A DNA stretch of 64,000 bases from Humidesulfovibrio sp. (GCF_030689645.1 NZ_JAUYFU010000086.1:1-64000), one strand, 5' to 3'. Shown: positions 1 to 8,851, counted from the first letter of the stretch. Translations and numbers: made by a program. Notes: generated by a model from the letters alone, not told the origin.

Positions 1-277
1 GGCGTTCCTGCACAATGGTGATGCCCATGACCACGAAGACGAAGCCTAGGAGCATGAGCGCGTCAGATAGCTCTCCCTTGAGCAGGTAGAGGCTGCCACA
101 GGCCACCAGCAACAGGAACATGGGCTCGCGCATGACCTCAAAAGCGATGGTGAGCACCCCGCGCTTGGAGCCTTGGGGGATCTCGTTGAAGCCCTCGGCC
201 TGCTGGCGTTGGATGGCTTCGGCCTCGCTGAGGCCCGAGGTTTGCGTGGGATGGTATGGCTGCGGCATCATGGACAT
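1..277 (-). CDS. Cation-transporting P-type ATPase, N-terminal part (cut by window start)
   Basis: This is the first 92 codons of a protein running off the left edge, read from ATG at 277; two further in-frame ATGs (271, 268) follow at once. The start resembles the cytosolic N-terminal domain of Ca2+/Na+/K+-type P-type ATPases: GLSEAEAIQRQQAEGFNEIP, then a basic patch, then FEVMREPMFLLLVACGSLYLL and a second hydrophobic segment matching helices M1 and M2. Family members use ATP to pump cations across the inner membrane. The catalytic DKTGT motif lies outside the window, so the ion specificity cannot be read. Recognition rests on the N-terminal pattern only. Confidence 0.8.
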   Translation of the reverse strand, partial: MSMMPQPYHPTQTSGLSEAEAIQRQQAEGFNEIPQGSKRGVLTIAFEVMREPMFLLLVACGSLYLLKGELSDALMLLGFVFVVMGITIVQER

Positions 278-354
278 CCTGTCGCCGGGGGCGTTGTGTT
301 GCTGGTGGGACGAGGGGGGCAGCTCTCACCTGCTCCCCCCTGTTGCTCAAGGAG

Positions 355-657
355 CTAAAAGTCGAACAGCTCGCCGAGGATGGATTTCTTTTTGTGATAA
401 CCGCCGTGGTGGTGCTTGTCGTACCCGCTGTGCTGGTGGTGGACAGGGGGCTGCTGGTACACAGGCTGCTGCGGAGCATAGACCTGCTGAGGGGCAGGCT
501 GCGGAGCGGCTGCGGGGGCCACGGCTGCCGCCTTTTCAATAATTTTGTCGAGTTTTCCACGATCAAGCCAGACGCCGCGGCACTGGGGGCAGTAGTCGAT
601 CTCGACGCCGCTGCGTTCCGTCATCACGAGATTTACGTTGCAATGTGGGCAATTCAT
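355..657 (-). CDS. TFIIB-type zinc-ribbon protein with His-rich tail
   Basis: A 100-aa protein starting at ATG 657, where a strong AGGAGG precedes the start; the longer frame in the ORF track lacks this support. Residues 1-40 form a zf-TFIIB type zinc ribbon: CPHC near the N-terminus, CPQC about 20 residues later, followed by RGVWLDRGKLDKII, the usual end of this small domain. A Pro/Gln/Ala-rich linker leads to a His-rich segment (HHQH, KHHHGGYHKKK) and a short acidic-hydrophobic end, ILGELFDF. Members of this family are small soluble proteins of unknown function. The His-rich tail may bind additional metal (inference). Confidence 0.8.
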   Translation of the reverse strand: MNCPHCNVNLVMTERSGVEIDYCPQCRGVWLDRGKLDKIIEKAAAVAPAAAPQPAPQQVYAPQQPVYQQPPVHHQHSGYDKHHHGGYHKKKSILGELFDF

Positions 658-694
658 AAGAAGCCTCCTGGGGGTAATTAAGTTAAGGTTAAGC

Positions 695-1273
695 CTATTG
701 GGCCGGAATTCTGACTCTGTCGTCTTCAAAATCAAGGCTTCCCGCTCCGGGGTGGCAGGCGATGCAATTCGCCAATCCGCCCACGCCTTTTCTGGCGAAT
801 ACTTCCGGAGCGAGTTCGTGATGCTTTTTCTGAATGCAGGGAACCTCAACCACTCGGGACGGCGTGGCTCCGCGCAGACTGCGCATCACCTTTCGGCCAA
901 TTTCCGTGGCGGACACGTCCGCCGCATTGCTAAACAGATGGTTCGCCACAGCGCGTTTGTCCTGTTCTGAAAGCGTAACTTCGGCACCGAAGTGGTCGCC
1001 AAGGGATGCCAGCATGTTCTCCCAGGACTTCTTAGGGAGCAGTTGCGGGGCATAGGCCCAGTGGCAACTCCCGCAAAGGCCTTCATACACGCCATTGTTG
1101 GCTGCCAGCTCCCGTGGTGCTGCTTCGTGGCCCTCTTTGTTGTCGTGTCCATTTTGCTTTGCGTGATGCCGTTTTTCGCGGTGGTCAACGGCTTCATCCG
1201 CGATGCTGTGGGCCGCAATGGAGACGGAAGCGGCAACCAGTAACAGGATAAGAACCGCGTATCGTGTTTTCAT
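695..1273 (-). CDS. Diheme cytochrome c, periplasmic
   Basis: A 192-aa protein with an N-terminal signal peptide (MKTRYAVLILLLVAASVSIA) and two CXXCH heme-binding motifs, CGSCH near residue 68 and CIACH near residue 170. The layout resembles the small dihaem cytochrome c (DHC) family. Between the motifs lies a helical stretch containing LPKKSWENMLASLGDHFG. A Lys/His-rich linker follows the signal peptide. It is expected to carry electrons in the periplasm, with partners unknown. It sits as a single gene upstream of the zinc-ribbon gene on the same strand, with a 37-nt gap. Axial ligands beyond the two motif histidines cannot be assigned from sequence alone. Confidence 0.82.
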   Translation of the reverse strand: MKTRYAVLILLLVAASVSIAAHSIADEAVDHREKRHHAKQNGHDNKEGHEAAPRELAANNGVYEGLCGSCHWAYAPQLLPKKSWENMLASLGDHFGAEVTLSEQDKRAVANHLFSNAADVSATEIGRKVMRSLRGATPSRVVEVPCIQKKHHELAPEVFARKGVGGLANCIACHPGAGSLDFEDDRVRIPAQ

Positions 1274-1388
1274 CTGTTCTCCTTTGATTGCGTCGACCGT
1301 TCATGGCGTTCGTCTCTCTCGGGGTTGGCGTGCAGGAAGCCTGTGCCTGGCCTCGCTGCGGAGCTTTGGCCCCTGTTCGCGAGGATCT

Positions 1389-1832
1389 CTAGCCGACCCA
1401 GTGAAGCGTGAGCCCAGCTACAACGAGATAACGAAACATTTTAGCAAAGGCGACAATTACGATGAATGAGACGAATGGTTCACGAAGAACGCCCGCCACC
1501 ACGGTCAGCGGGTCGCCGATGACCGGAACCCAGCTCATGAGCAACGTCCAGCGCCCATACTTCCGGTACCAGGTTTCGGTCTTCCGCAAGGTTTCAGCCT
1601 TTACAGGGAACCACCGGCGGTCCTGAAAGCGTTGACTATAGCGCCCCAGGAGCCAATTCAAAGCAGCCCCCAGGCTGTTTCCGGCGCAGGCCACGATTAT
1701 CAGGGTCCAGACGGGATGCTTCTCTGCGAACAGGAGCCCCGCAAGGACGAGCTCTGACTGCGCCGGCAATACCGTTGCGGAGATGAAGGCAGAGAAAAAC
1801 AGGCCGAGATAGACAGGCAGCTGCGAGTCCAT
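1389..1832 (-). CDS. YqaA/SNARE-associated (VTT-type) membrane protein
   Basis: A 147-aa integral membrane protein. The start is placed at ATG 1832 (MDSQLPVYLGLFFSAF) because family members begin this way; the upstream extension in the ORF track is Arg-rich and implausible. It contains several hydrophobic segments and the hallmarks of the YqaA branch of the DedA/VTT family: LPAQSELVLAGLL, GNSLGAALNWLLGR and a Trp-Val-Pro-Val-Ile-Gly-Asp segment. Bacterial relatives are linked to membrane homeostasis and proton-dependent lipid flipping, but the YqaA branch itself is poorly characterised. The gene stands alone on the minus strand. Confidence 0.8.
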   Translation of the reverse strand: MDSQLPVYLGLFFSAFISATVLPAQSELVLAGLLFAEKHPVWTLIIVACAGNSLGAALNWLLGRYSQRFQDRRWFPVKAETLRKTETWYRKYGRWTLLMSWVPVIGDPLTVVAGVLREPFVSFIVIVAFAKMFRYLVVAGLTLHWVG

Positions 1833-2082
1833 TGCTGTTATCCGCCCACGGGCATTGCGCGCAAAGGGCTGCCTGACTGCTTCTGGGTGTGTTCCCGGTC
1901 GCCAGCGGGGGCTCCATGAACGAAGGCGTCGAAACAGCGCGTCAGAAACCAGGGGCTCAGCATGGCTGAACACCGAATGCCCGCAGAGAACGCGCCAGCC
2001 CGGAACCCCCCGCTGAAAGCATGGGGAATGGACATGATAAAGCCTTTGGTTGAGAGAAGTTGCTAAACGCTAAGCGCCTTTG

Positions 2083-2400
2083 TTACGAGAAAGGCGGAGC
2101 GGATTCGGGTGGGCGTTCAAGAGGTAGCCCGTGGCGTGAGCGGATGCCAAAGGCATAACCGTCGGCAAGGGGGCGGGCGGCTTCTTGCCTGTTGGTGACG
2201 AAGAGGTTGGTATGCTCGAAGGTGCCGTCCTGATGCTCCAGGTGACTATGCGCAACGCTGCTGGTGTGGGTGTGCTCCGAGAAGAGGGGGGCGTAAACCT
2301 CACTCCGATCATGAGAAAAGCTCGCAAAAGACATCATCAGCACCACTGCGACAAGCAGTATGCAAATGACATTGCAGGATGAGTTTTCTCGCTGTGGCAT
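2083..2400 (-). CDS. Small hypothetical protein with one hydrophobic segment
   Basis: A 105-aa reading frame from ATG 2400. Residues about 9-30 (SCNVICILLVAVVLMMSFAS) form a membrane segment or uncleaved signal. The rest is polar, with a His-rich patch, HTHTSSVAHSHLEH, that could bind metal. No family was recognised and the Shine-Dalgarno sequence is weak, so it may not be real. A 250-nt stretch without a gene separates it from the YqaA gene on the same strand. The frame continues to a TTG at 2409, which is less likely as a start. Confidence 0.4.
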   Translation of the reverse strand: MPQRENSSCNVICILLVAVVLMMSFASFSHDRSEVYAPLFSEHTHTSSVAHSHLEHQDGTFEHTNLFVTNRQEAARPLADGYAFGIRSRHGLPLERPPESAPPFS

Positions 2401-2568
2401 GGTGTCCAATTACGTTGTTCCCTTGCCCCTGTCAATGAGCCCCCCAGTGGGTGCGCAAGGCGCTTTGCGTCGGCCAGCACCGTTGGTATCCCGATGGTGG
2501 CGAGGGGGGCGCTGGCCAGGCGAACACGTCACCGCCGCTTCCTGCTGGCCGCTGCGGCATCGGCTGGC

Positions 2569-3327
2569 TCAGCCTCGCTTCAAATACGCCAGATACTCCT
2601 GATTGCCCTTGGGGCCGAGGAGATCCGAGGGGACGACGCCCACGAGGCGCAGGCCGAGGCTGTCGCGGCAGAAGTCGAGCACGATGCTGAGCGCCTCCTG
2701 GCGGTCCGCATCATCGCGCACCACGCCCTTGTCAGTGCGTCCGGCAGGCAGCTCGAATTGCGGCTTGACCAGCAGCACCAACTCGCAGGTTGGTTTGAGG
2801 AGCGAAAGGCAGCCTGGCAGTATGGCCGTGAGCGAGATGAAGGACACATCAGCGGTAAGCACGTCAAAGGGCTCGGGAAAGGGGCCGCCGATCGCGACGG
2901 TCGGCGGAGTGCGCAGGTTCATGCGTTCAAGGACGATGACGCGCGGATCGCTCTGGAGCTTCCAGTGCAGCTGGCCGTAGCCGACGTCCGCAGCATACAC
3001 TCGGGCCGCGCCGTGCTGCAGCAGGCAGTCGGTGAAGCCGCCAGTGGAGGCCCCGGCGTCCAGGCAGACTTTGCCCGCGGGGTCGAAGCCGAGCTTTTCG
3101 ATGGCCGTGAGCAGCTTGTACCCGCCCCGGCTGGCGAAGCGGTCTTGGCCGCGCAGAGTGAATTCCGTGTCAATGGGCAGCTGCTGCCCGGGCGTTTCCA
3201 CGGGCAGCTTCGCGCCGTTCTTGAGGAAGTGCGCATCCCCGGCCATGATGAGCCGCATGGCCGCATCCTGGGACTCGGCCAGGCCTTGCTCGAACATGAG
3301 CCTGTCGGCTCTGTCTTTCTTGGCCAC
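2569..3327 (-). CDS. tlyA: TlyA family rRNA 2'-O-methyltransferase / S4-domain protein
   Basis: A 252-aa protein of the length usual for TlyA. The N-terminus carries an S4-like RNA-binding domain (DRADRLMFEQGLAESQDAAM). The FtsJ-like Rossmann methyltransferase domain follows, with the SAM-binding motif CLDAGASTGGFTDCLLQHGA and a TADVSFISLT segment. Characterised relatives methylate ribose in 16S/23S rRNA; some have also been called hemolysins. It follows thrC by 13 nt on the same strand and is the last gene of the long minus-strand run. The extreme C-terminus is short and ends in YLAYLKRG. Confidence 0.88.
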   Translation of the reverse strand: MAKKDRADRLMFEQGLAESQDAAMRLIMAGDAHFLKNGAKLPVETPGQQLPIDTEFTLRGQDRFASRGGYKLLTAIEKLGFDPAGKVCLDAGASTGGFTDCLLQHGAARVYAADVGYGQLHWKLQSDPRVIVLERMNLRTPPTVAIGGPFPEPFDVLTADVSFISLTAILPGCLSLLKPTCELVLLVKPQFELPAGRTDKGVVRDDADRQEALSIVLDFCRDSLGLRLVGVVPSDLLGPKGNQEYLAYLKRG

Positions 3328-3340
3328 CGGAGCCGCCGCG

Positions 3341-4786
3341 CTATTTCTTGGCCAGGCCCAGGCGCGAAACCACGTTCTGCGCGGCCTTGACCACGTAGTC
3401 CTTCTCGGCCAAGGCGGTCTTTTCCGCCTGGGTGATGACGAGCTCCGGGCGGTTGGCCAGCTCCGGCTTCGGCGTCACGCCGAACTCGGCCGGGAAAGTG
3501 TTCTCGAAGTACATTTCCTGGAAGCCGATGAACTTCAGGTGGTGGGCCGTGGCGTCCAGCACCAGGATTTCCTCGGGGGAAACCAGGCCCAGCTCCTTGG
3601 CGCGCTTGGCCCCGGCCAGGCACTCGCCGCCCTGGGTGCAGGCAATGTGGCCGTGGCGGTTGGCTTCGATCATGGAGTCCATGATCTGCTGCTCCGTCAC
3701 CTGGATGACCTGGAAGGAGCCGGCGCCTCCGATGGCCTCGTATTTTTCGGCAAAGTGGCGCACGCGCGGGAAGGAGACCGGGTTGCCGATCATGGCCGCC
3801 TGGGCCACGCTGGGGGTGACGGCCACGGCCTTGAATTCGCGCTTGCCCGCATCGGCGGCGTAGTAGCGGTACACCGGATCCGCGTGGTGCGACTGCACGC
3901 CGAACACGCGCGGCAGGGTGGTGATGATGCCCAGGGCGTGCAGCTTCAAGAATCCGCCCATGATGGCCGTGATGTTGCCCGCGTTGCCGATGGGCACGAA
4001 CACGCTCTTGCCCGCCATGTCCCAGTCGTACCACTGGGCCACCTCGAAGGCGTAGGACTCCTGGCCCAGGATGCGCCAGGCGTTCTTGGAGTTGAGCAGG
4101 GCCACGCGGTAGTTGTCGGCCAGGTGCTCCACAACCTTCATGCAGTCGTCGAACACTCCGGGTACTTCCAGCACCACGGCGCCGCTGCCCAGGGGCTGGG
4201 CCAGCTGCTGGGGGGTCACCTTGCCTGCGGGCAGGATCACGGCGCTTTTCACCGCGCCGCCCACGTAGGAGGCGTACAGCGAGGCCGCAGCGGAAGTGTC
4301 GCCCGTGCTGGCGCAGATGGCCAGGACTTCGGTCCAGCCTTTGGTGCGGATGAGGGACTTCAGGAAGCTGAAGGCGCAGGCCATGCCCCGGTCCTTGAAG
4401 CTGGCGCTGGGGTTCTGCCCGTCGTTCTTGTAGGCGGTCTTGAGGCCCAGGATTTTGCGCAGGGCCGGGGGGGAGTCCACGATGGGCGTATTGCCCTCGC
4501 CCAGGTACAGGATGTCTTCTTCCTCAAGCACCGGGGCCATGAGCTCGTAGAAGCGGAAGACGCCGCGCAGAGCCGGGTTCTTGCTGGCCGCGCGAGCATC
4601 GAATATGGCCCGCCACTGCTCGGCGCTGGTCTTCTTCAGCTCATCGAAGCTGTTGTCGGTCAGGAGGAACACCCCGCCGCAAGACGGGCAGGTGTAGTGC
4701 AATTCCTCGATGTTGAAGCGCGCGCCGCAGCCCAGGCAAACGTACTCCATGTGGCCGCGATAGGAGGGGAAAGTGCTGGTGGACAT
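3341..4786 (-). CDS. thrC: Threonine synthase
   Basis: A 481-aa PLP enzyme that converts O-phosphohomoserine to threonine. The N-terminus has a rubredoxin-like zinc ribbon (CLGCGARFN...CPSCGGVF), typical of threonine synthases in archaea and deltaproteobacteria. The PLP-binding region contains NPSASFKDRGMACAF, with the Schiff-base Lys in the SFKDR motif. A glycine-rich phosphate-binding loop is visible as VPIGNAGNITA. AAGGAG lies about 9 nt before the ATG. It lies between a DUF456 gene and tlyA on the same strand. With lysC (56.4 kb) it covers parts of the aspartate-family amino acid pathway. Confidence 0.95.
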   Translation of the reverse strand: MSTSTFPSYRGHMEYVCLGCGARFNIEELHYTCPSCGGVFLLTDNSFDELKKTSAEQWRAIFDARAASKNPALRGVFRFYELMAPVLEEEDILYLGEGNTPIVDSPPALRKILGLKTAYKNDGQNPSASFKDRGMACAFSFLKSLIRTKGWTEVLAICASTGDTSAAASLYASYVGGAVKSAVILPAGKVTPQQLAQPLGSGAVVLEVPGVFDDCMKVVEHLADNYRVALLNSKNAWRILGQESYAFEVAQWYDWDMAGKSVFVPIGNAGNITAIMGGFLKLHALGIITTLPRVFGVQSHHADPVYRYYAADAGKREFKAVAVTPSVAQAAMIGNPVSFPRVRHFAEKYEAIGGAGSFQVIQVTEQQIMDSMIEANRHGHIACTQGGECLAGAKRAKELGLVSPEEILVLDATAHHLKFIGFQEMYFENTFPAEFGVTPKPELANRPELVITQAEKTALAEKDYVVKAAQNVVSRLGLAKK

Positions 4787-4819
4787 GCGGAAGGCTCCTT
4801 CTGAAGGTCTTGTGGCGCG

Positions 4820-5332
4820 CTAGGCGGCCTGACTGATGACTTTGGTGACGCTCATGACGATGATGACGGCCCCGGTTGCGGCCTTGCCTACGAGGCCAAG
4901 GCTGCGGCCCCAGAAGGCTCCCCAGGCGGCCTCTGCAGCCTTTTGGTGCGATTCCTGGCGGATGCGCTCCACGATGAAGCAGCCGATCCAGGCGCCGAAA
5001 AGCGCCCCGATGATGCTGCCCAGGCCTAGTCCAAAGGGTGCGCCCAGAATGGCCCCGGCGATGGACCCCACAATGCCGCCGAAATTCCCGGACTTGCTGG
5101 CCCCGCCGCGTTTGCCGCCGATGATCTGGGCCATGAACTCGATGACCTCGCCCAAGAGCGCCAAAAGGCCCATGAGGCCCACGAACCCCCAGGTGAGGCC
5201 TCCCGCAGGCCCGAGCCAGACCACAAGGGCCAGGACGCCAAGCATGAGCCAGTTGCCCGGCAGGGAGAGCAGGTTGAGCCAGAGCAGGCAGAACAGGATC
5301 AGGCCGAGGCCGATCCCGAGAACCAGACTCAT
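4820..5332 (-). CDS. DUF456 family membrane protein
   Basis: A 170-aa hydrophobic protein with about four to five membrane segments, starting LVLGIGLGLILFCLLWLNLL. The middle is Gly/Ala-rich (GGIVGSIAGAILGAPFGLGLG), the glycine-zipper layout typical of DUF456 proteins. The function of the family is unknown. Its ATG overlaps the TGA of the upstream phenylacetate-CoA ligase gene in an ATGA, so the two are translationally coupled. An amphipathic stretch (VERIRQESHQKAAEAAWGAF) separates the last two hydrophobic blocks. Confidence 0.8.
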   Translation of the reverse strand: MSLVLGIGLGLILFCLLWLNLLSLPGNWLMLGVLALVVWLGPAGGLTWGFVGLMGLLALLGEVIEFMAQIIGGKRGGASKSGNFGGIVGSIAGAILGAPFGLGLGSIIGALFGAWIGCFIVERIRQESHQKAAEAAWGAFWGRSLGLVGKAATGAVIIVMSVTKVISQAA

Positions 5333-6624
5333 TTCTTGTCGCGCAGATCAACCACGCGTACGGCCTTGCCTTCGCTCTTGGGTATGGAATCGTGCTGCAC
5401 CAGCTCTACGCGCGGAGTCACCAGGATTTCATCGCGCAGGCGGGCTGCTATCTTCTTCTGCAACGCGGTGAGGACACGCATGTCCTCGACGAAATAGTCG
5501 TCCTTGATCTCGACCTTCACGCGCAGCTGGTCCATTTCGCCCTCCTGGAAGAGCTCGATGAGGTAGTTCTGCGCCACCTCGGGCATGCTCATGAGCGCCT
5601 GCTCCACCTGCATGGGGTAGATGTTGCAGCCCTTGATGATGAGCATGTCGTCCGCGCGGCCGGTGATGCGGTCAAGTCTGCGGTGGGTGCGGCCGCAGGC
5701 GCATTCGCCGGGGATGAAGCGGGTCAGGTCGCGGGTGCGGTAGCGCAGGATCGGCATGCCGTCGCGGCACAGGGTGGTCATGACCAGCTCGCCAACTTCG
5801 CCGTCGGGCACGGGATCGCCTGTCTCGGGATTGATGATCTCGGCGATGTAGGCGTCTTCCCAGAGGTGCATGCCGCACTGCTTTTCGCACTCGAAGGCAA
5901 CGCCGGGACCGTTCATCTCGGAGAGGCCGTAGGAGTTGAAGGCCTTCAGCCCCAAGAGGTCCTGAATGCGCTGGCGGGCTTCCTCGGTGTGGGGTTCCGC
6001 GCCGATGAGCGCGAAGCGCCAGTTGAGACTCTTGGGATCCACTCCCTCCTGTTGCAGGAAGCTGGCGAAATGAAGCGCATAGGAGGGGATGATGTGCACG
6101 CCGTCCACGTGGAAATCTCGCAGAAGCTTGAGCTGACGCTTGGAGTTGCCCGCGCCCGCAGGCACGGTCAAGAGGCCCAGGCGCTCTGCTCCGTAATGGA
6201 TGCCCAGGCCGCCGGTGAACAGGCCGTAGCCGCTCATGTTCTGGAACACGTCGCCCTTGCGCAGGCCGACGGCGTACATGCAGCGCGCCACAAGCCCGGC
6301 CCAGGAGTCGATGTCGTTCTGGGTGTAGAAAATCGCCGTGGGCGTGCCAGTGGTGCCGCTGGACGCGTGCAGGCGCACGTATTGGTCCATGGGCTGGCAG
6401 AGGAGGCCGTAAGGGTAGTTCCCGCGCAGGTCTTCCTTGGTGGTGAAGGGGATCTTGCGGATGTCGTCCGGAGAATTGAAATCGTCCGGGGAAAGGCCAA
6501 GGGCGCCCAGGCGGCCGGAGTAGAACGGGGAGCGCAGGCAGGTGGTGATGGTGCGTTTCAGACGCTCGGTCTGCAAACGTTCCAGGGACTCGCGGGCAAG
6601 GGCCTCTGCGGCTTCGTAGTACAT
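5329..6624 (-). CDS. paaK: Phenylacetate-CoA ligase family protein (AMP-forming)
   Basis: A 431-aa member of the ANL adenylating superfamily. The ATP-binding loop appears as HASSGTTGTPTAIFYTQND, and YGLSEMNGPG and YRTRDLTRFIPGECACGRTH match the PaaK-type motifs; the Cys-containing ECACGR segment is usual in this family. It would activate phenylacetate or another aryl acid to its CoA thioester via an acyl-adenylate. In sulfate reducers these genes are often multicopy, so the true substrate is uncertain. A strong GAGGGGGAGA precedes the start. It is coupled to the DUF456 gene downstream by ATGA. Confidence 0.88.
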   Translation of the reverse strand: MYYEAAEALARESLERLQTERLKRTITTCLRSPFYSGRLGALGLSPDDFNSPDDIRKIPFTTKEDLRGNYPYGLLCQPMDQYVRLHASSGTTGTPTAIFYTQNDIDSWAGLVARCMYAVGLRKGDVFQNMSGYGLFTGGLGIHYGAERLGLLTVPAGAGNSKRQLKLLRDFHVDGVHIIPSYALHFASFLQQEGVDPKSLNWRFALIGAEPHTEEARQRIQDLLGLKAFNSYGLSEMNGPGVAFECEKQCGMHLWEDAYIAEIINPETGDPVPDGEVGELVMTTLCRDGMPILRYRTRDLTRFIPGECACGRTHRRLDRITGRADDMLIIKGCNIYPMQVEQALMSMPEVAQNYLIELFQEGEMDQLRVKVEIKDDYFVEDMRVLTALQKKIAARLRDEILVTPRVELVQHDSIPKSEGKAVRVVDLRDKK

Positions 6625-6679
6625 GTCTCCCCCTCGTGAAGCTATTTCATAGGTAAGCTGCGGCCGGTGTCGAGGCTGT

Positions 6680-8137
6680 CTAGCTCGACGTGAAGTACTC
6701 CGAAGGATATGCGATCTGGTTCAGATTTTCAAATCGGCTGTACTGCTTCTTGAAGAAGAGCTCCACCTCGCCAACGGGACCGTTGCGCTGCTTGCCGATG
6801 ATGATCTCGGCCACCCCGGCTTTGGGGTTGCCTTCCTTCTTGTTGTAAACATCGTCGCGGTAGATGAACATGATCACGTCGGCGTCCTGCTCGATGGCGC
6901 CCGATTCGCGCAAGTCGGAGAGCATGGGGCGCTTGTCGCTGCGCTCCTCCACCTTGCGGTTGAGCTGCGAGAGGGCGATGACCGGGATGTTCAGCTCCTT
7001 GGCCAGGGCCTTCAGGTTGCGCGAAATGTCGGAGATTTCCTGCTCGCGGGAGTCGATGTCGCGGCTGGCGCGCATGAGCTGAAGGTAGTCCACCACCACG
7101 AGGCCGAGGTTGTGCTCGCTTTTCAGGCGCCTGCAGCGGGCGCGCAGTTCCATGGTGGAAAGCGCCGCCGTGTCGTCCACGAAAATCGGGGCGGTGGAGA
7201 TGATGTTGGCCGCCTCGTAGAGTTTGGCCCAGTCCTGGTCGTCGATGCTGCCGCGCCTGAGGTTGGTCTGGTCCACCCGGCCCTGGCAGCACAGAAGGCG
7301 CATCATGATTTGATCCATGGACATTTCCAGCGAGAATATGGCCGTGGGCACCTGGGTTTCGCCCTTGGTGGCGGCGTTGAGCGCGAGGTTCAGCGCAAAC
7401 GCGGTTTTGCCCATGCTGGGGCGGGCCGCCACGATGATGAGGTCGGAATTCTGCATGCCCGCCGTCATCTCGTCGAGCTTCTCGTAGCCCGTGGTGATTC
7501 CCGTGACCATGGCCTGACGGCCTACGCGCTTCTCAAGCTCCTTGAACACGCGGTCCACCAGCTCTTTGCCGGTGTGTACCGTGGTCTTGGAGCGCACGTC
7601 GGAAATTTTGAAGATGGATTGCTCGCTCTGGTCGAGCAGCCCCTCAACGTCTTGCGAATCGTAGCAGTTGCCAATGATTTCGCTGGCTGCTTCGATGAGG
7701 CGGCGGGCAACGGCTTTGTCGCGCACGATGCTTGCGTGGTACAGGGCGTTGGCAGCGCTTACCGGCGAGCTGGCGAGTTCGGCCAGGTACACAGGCCCGC
7801 CGATGGAGTCCAGGGTCTGGCCCTGGCTCAGGTATTCGGTAACGGTGATGAGATCGATGGGCGCGTTGCGCGAGTAAAGGTCCTCAAAGGACCGGAAGAT
7901 GAGTCTGTGGGCTGGGGAGTAGAAATCGTCAGAGCGAATCACGTCCACAAGGGAGTGAAACAGCGTATTGCGCAGAAAAACCCCCCCGAGAACCGCCTGT
8001 TCGGCTTCCAGATTCTGGGGGGGTACATTCCGAGAGAGGGCGGCGGAGGCTCGTTCAAGAGCCTCCGCGCCATCGTCTCGAGCATCGCCGGGGCTACGCC
8101 TCGGGCTGCTGTTCGGGTTCTTTTTCCGGCTGGCCAT
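6680..8137 (-). CDS. dnaB: Replicative DNA helicase DnaB
   Basis: A 485-aa hexameric replicative helicase. The N-terminal primase-interaction domain begins NLEAEQAVLGGVFLRN. The RecA-like ATPase domain follows, with Walker A ARPSMGKTAFALN, Walker B LVVVDYLQLM and the DnaB motif GAIEQDADVIMFIYRDD. The annotated ATG lies 44 nt inside the upstream rplI gene and has no clear Shine-Dalgarno sequence, so translation may be coupled to rplI. No intein was seen. The order rpsF-rpsR-rplI-dnaB is a widely conserved arrangement. Confidence 0.95.
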   Translation of the reverse strand: MASRKKNPNSSPRRSPGDARDDGAEALERASAALSRNVPPQNLEAEQAVLGGVFLRNTLFHSLVDVIRSDDFYSPAHRLIFRSFEDLYSRNAPIDLITVTEYLSQGQTLDSIGGPVYLAELASSPVSAANALYHASIVRDKAVARRLIEAASEIIGNCYDSQDVEGLLDQSEQSIFKISDVRSKTTVHTGKELVDRVFKELEKRVGRQAMVTGITTGYEKLDEMTAGMQNSDLIIVAARPSMGKTAFALNLALNAATKGETQVPTAIFSLEMSMDQIMMRLLCCQGRVDQTNLRRGSIDDQDWAKLYEAANIISTAPIFVDDTAALSTMELRARCRRLKSEHNLGLVVVDYLQLMRASRDIDSREQEISDISRNLKALAKELNIPVIALSQLNRKVEERSDKRPMLSDLRESGAIEQDADVIMFIYRDDVYNKKEGNPKAGVAEIIIGKQRNGPVGEVELFFKKQYSRFENLNQIAYPSEYFTSS

Positions 8138-8582
8138 GCTTGATCACGCGGAGTTTGAGTTCGCCGGTGACATCGGGGTGCAGGTGGACAGCGACCTCGA
8201 ACTCGCCCAGGGCGCGGATGGCCTCAGGCAGCTCGATTTTGCGGCGGTCGACTTCGATCCCCTGCGCGGCCAGAGCGTCGGCAATGTTCTGGGCGGTAAC
8301 GGAGCCGTACATCTTGTCGCCTTCGCCCACGCGCACCGTGATGGCCACGCTGGCGGCGGCGATTTTGGAGGCAAGGTCGGTGGCGGCGGCGCGCAGGCCA
8401 TCGGCCTGGGCGGCCAGCTTTTTGCGCTCCAGCTCAAACTGTTTCAGGTTGGCGTCGGTGGCCTTCATGGCAAGGCCTTGAGGAATCAGGAAGTTACGCC
8501 CGAAGCCGGGCTTAACCGCGACGATGTCCCCGAGGCGGCCCAGGGTGTCAACGTCGGCGCGCAGGATGAGTTTCATGGTCAT
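8094..8582 (-). CDS. rplI: 50S ribosomal protein L9
   Basis: A 162-aa protein beginning MKLILRADVDTLGRLGDIVAVKPGFGRNFLIP, the hallmark N-terminal domain of L9. A long connecting helix and a C-terminal domain (GSVTAQNIADALAAQGIEVDRRKIEL) follow. Two ATGs are possible: 8582 (MTMKL) and 8576 (MKLIL). AGGAGG sits 4 nt before the first and 10 nt before the second, so either is possible. The C-terminus extends with a Glu/Gln/Pro tail that overlaps the start of dnaB. Confidence 0.95.
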   Translation of the reverse strand: MTMKLILRADVDTLGRLGDIVAVKPGFGRNFLIPQGLAMKATDANLKQFELERKKLAAQADGLRAAATDLASKIAAASVAITVRVGEGDKMYGSVTAQNIADALAAQGIEVDRRKIELPEAIRALGEFEVAVHLHPDVTGELKLRVIKHGQPEKEPEQQPEA

Positions 8583-8590
8583 GCGCCCTC

Positions 8591-8851
8591 CTAGACCGTC
8601 TTCTTCTTGACGTCCGTGCTATGCACGGTGGTGTAGAACAACAAAGCCATCTGCCTGGCGCGCTTGATCTCAGTGGTCAGGCTGCGCTGATGCTTGGCGC
8701 AGGTGCCAGTGATGCGGCGGGCGATGATCTTGCCGCGCTCGGTGATGTAGTCGCGCAGGACGTCCGGGCGCTTGTAGTCGAGGGGAAGGTTCTTGTCCGC
8801 GCAGAAGCGGCAGAACTTCCTCTTGGGGGTGAATTTCTTGCGGAACGCCAT
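8591..8851 (-). CDS. rpsR: 30S ribosomal protein S18
   Basis: An 86-aa protein with the S18 core [20 protein letters not shown] and [13 protein letters not shown]. It contains a CRFC pair near the N-terminus, so this is a Cys-containing (zinc-type) S18. GAGGAGG precedes the ATG and overlaps the end of rpsF, and only 3 nt separate the two genes. S18 pairs with S6 in the platform of the small ribosomal subunit, and in many bacteria the S6-S18 complex also represses this operon. Confidence 0.95.
   Translation of the reverse strand: MAFRKKFTPKRKFCRFCADKNLPLDYKRPDVLRDYITERGKIIARRITGTCAKHQRSLTTEIKRARQMALLFYTTVHSTDVKKKTV

Noticed and set aside
1838-2035. 65-aa minus-strand frame upstream of the YqaA gene
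   Set aside because: It overlaps the YqaA leader in another frame and has no Shine-Dalgarno sequence or recognisable features.
3032-4804. 590-aa plus-strand frame opposite thrC
   Set aside because: It is a shadow of thrC on the other strand, with His/Gly/Val-rich composition from GC-rich codons and no family features.
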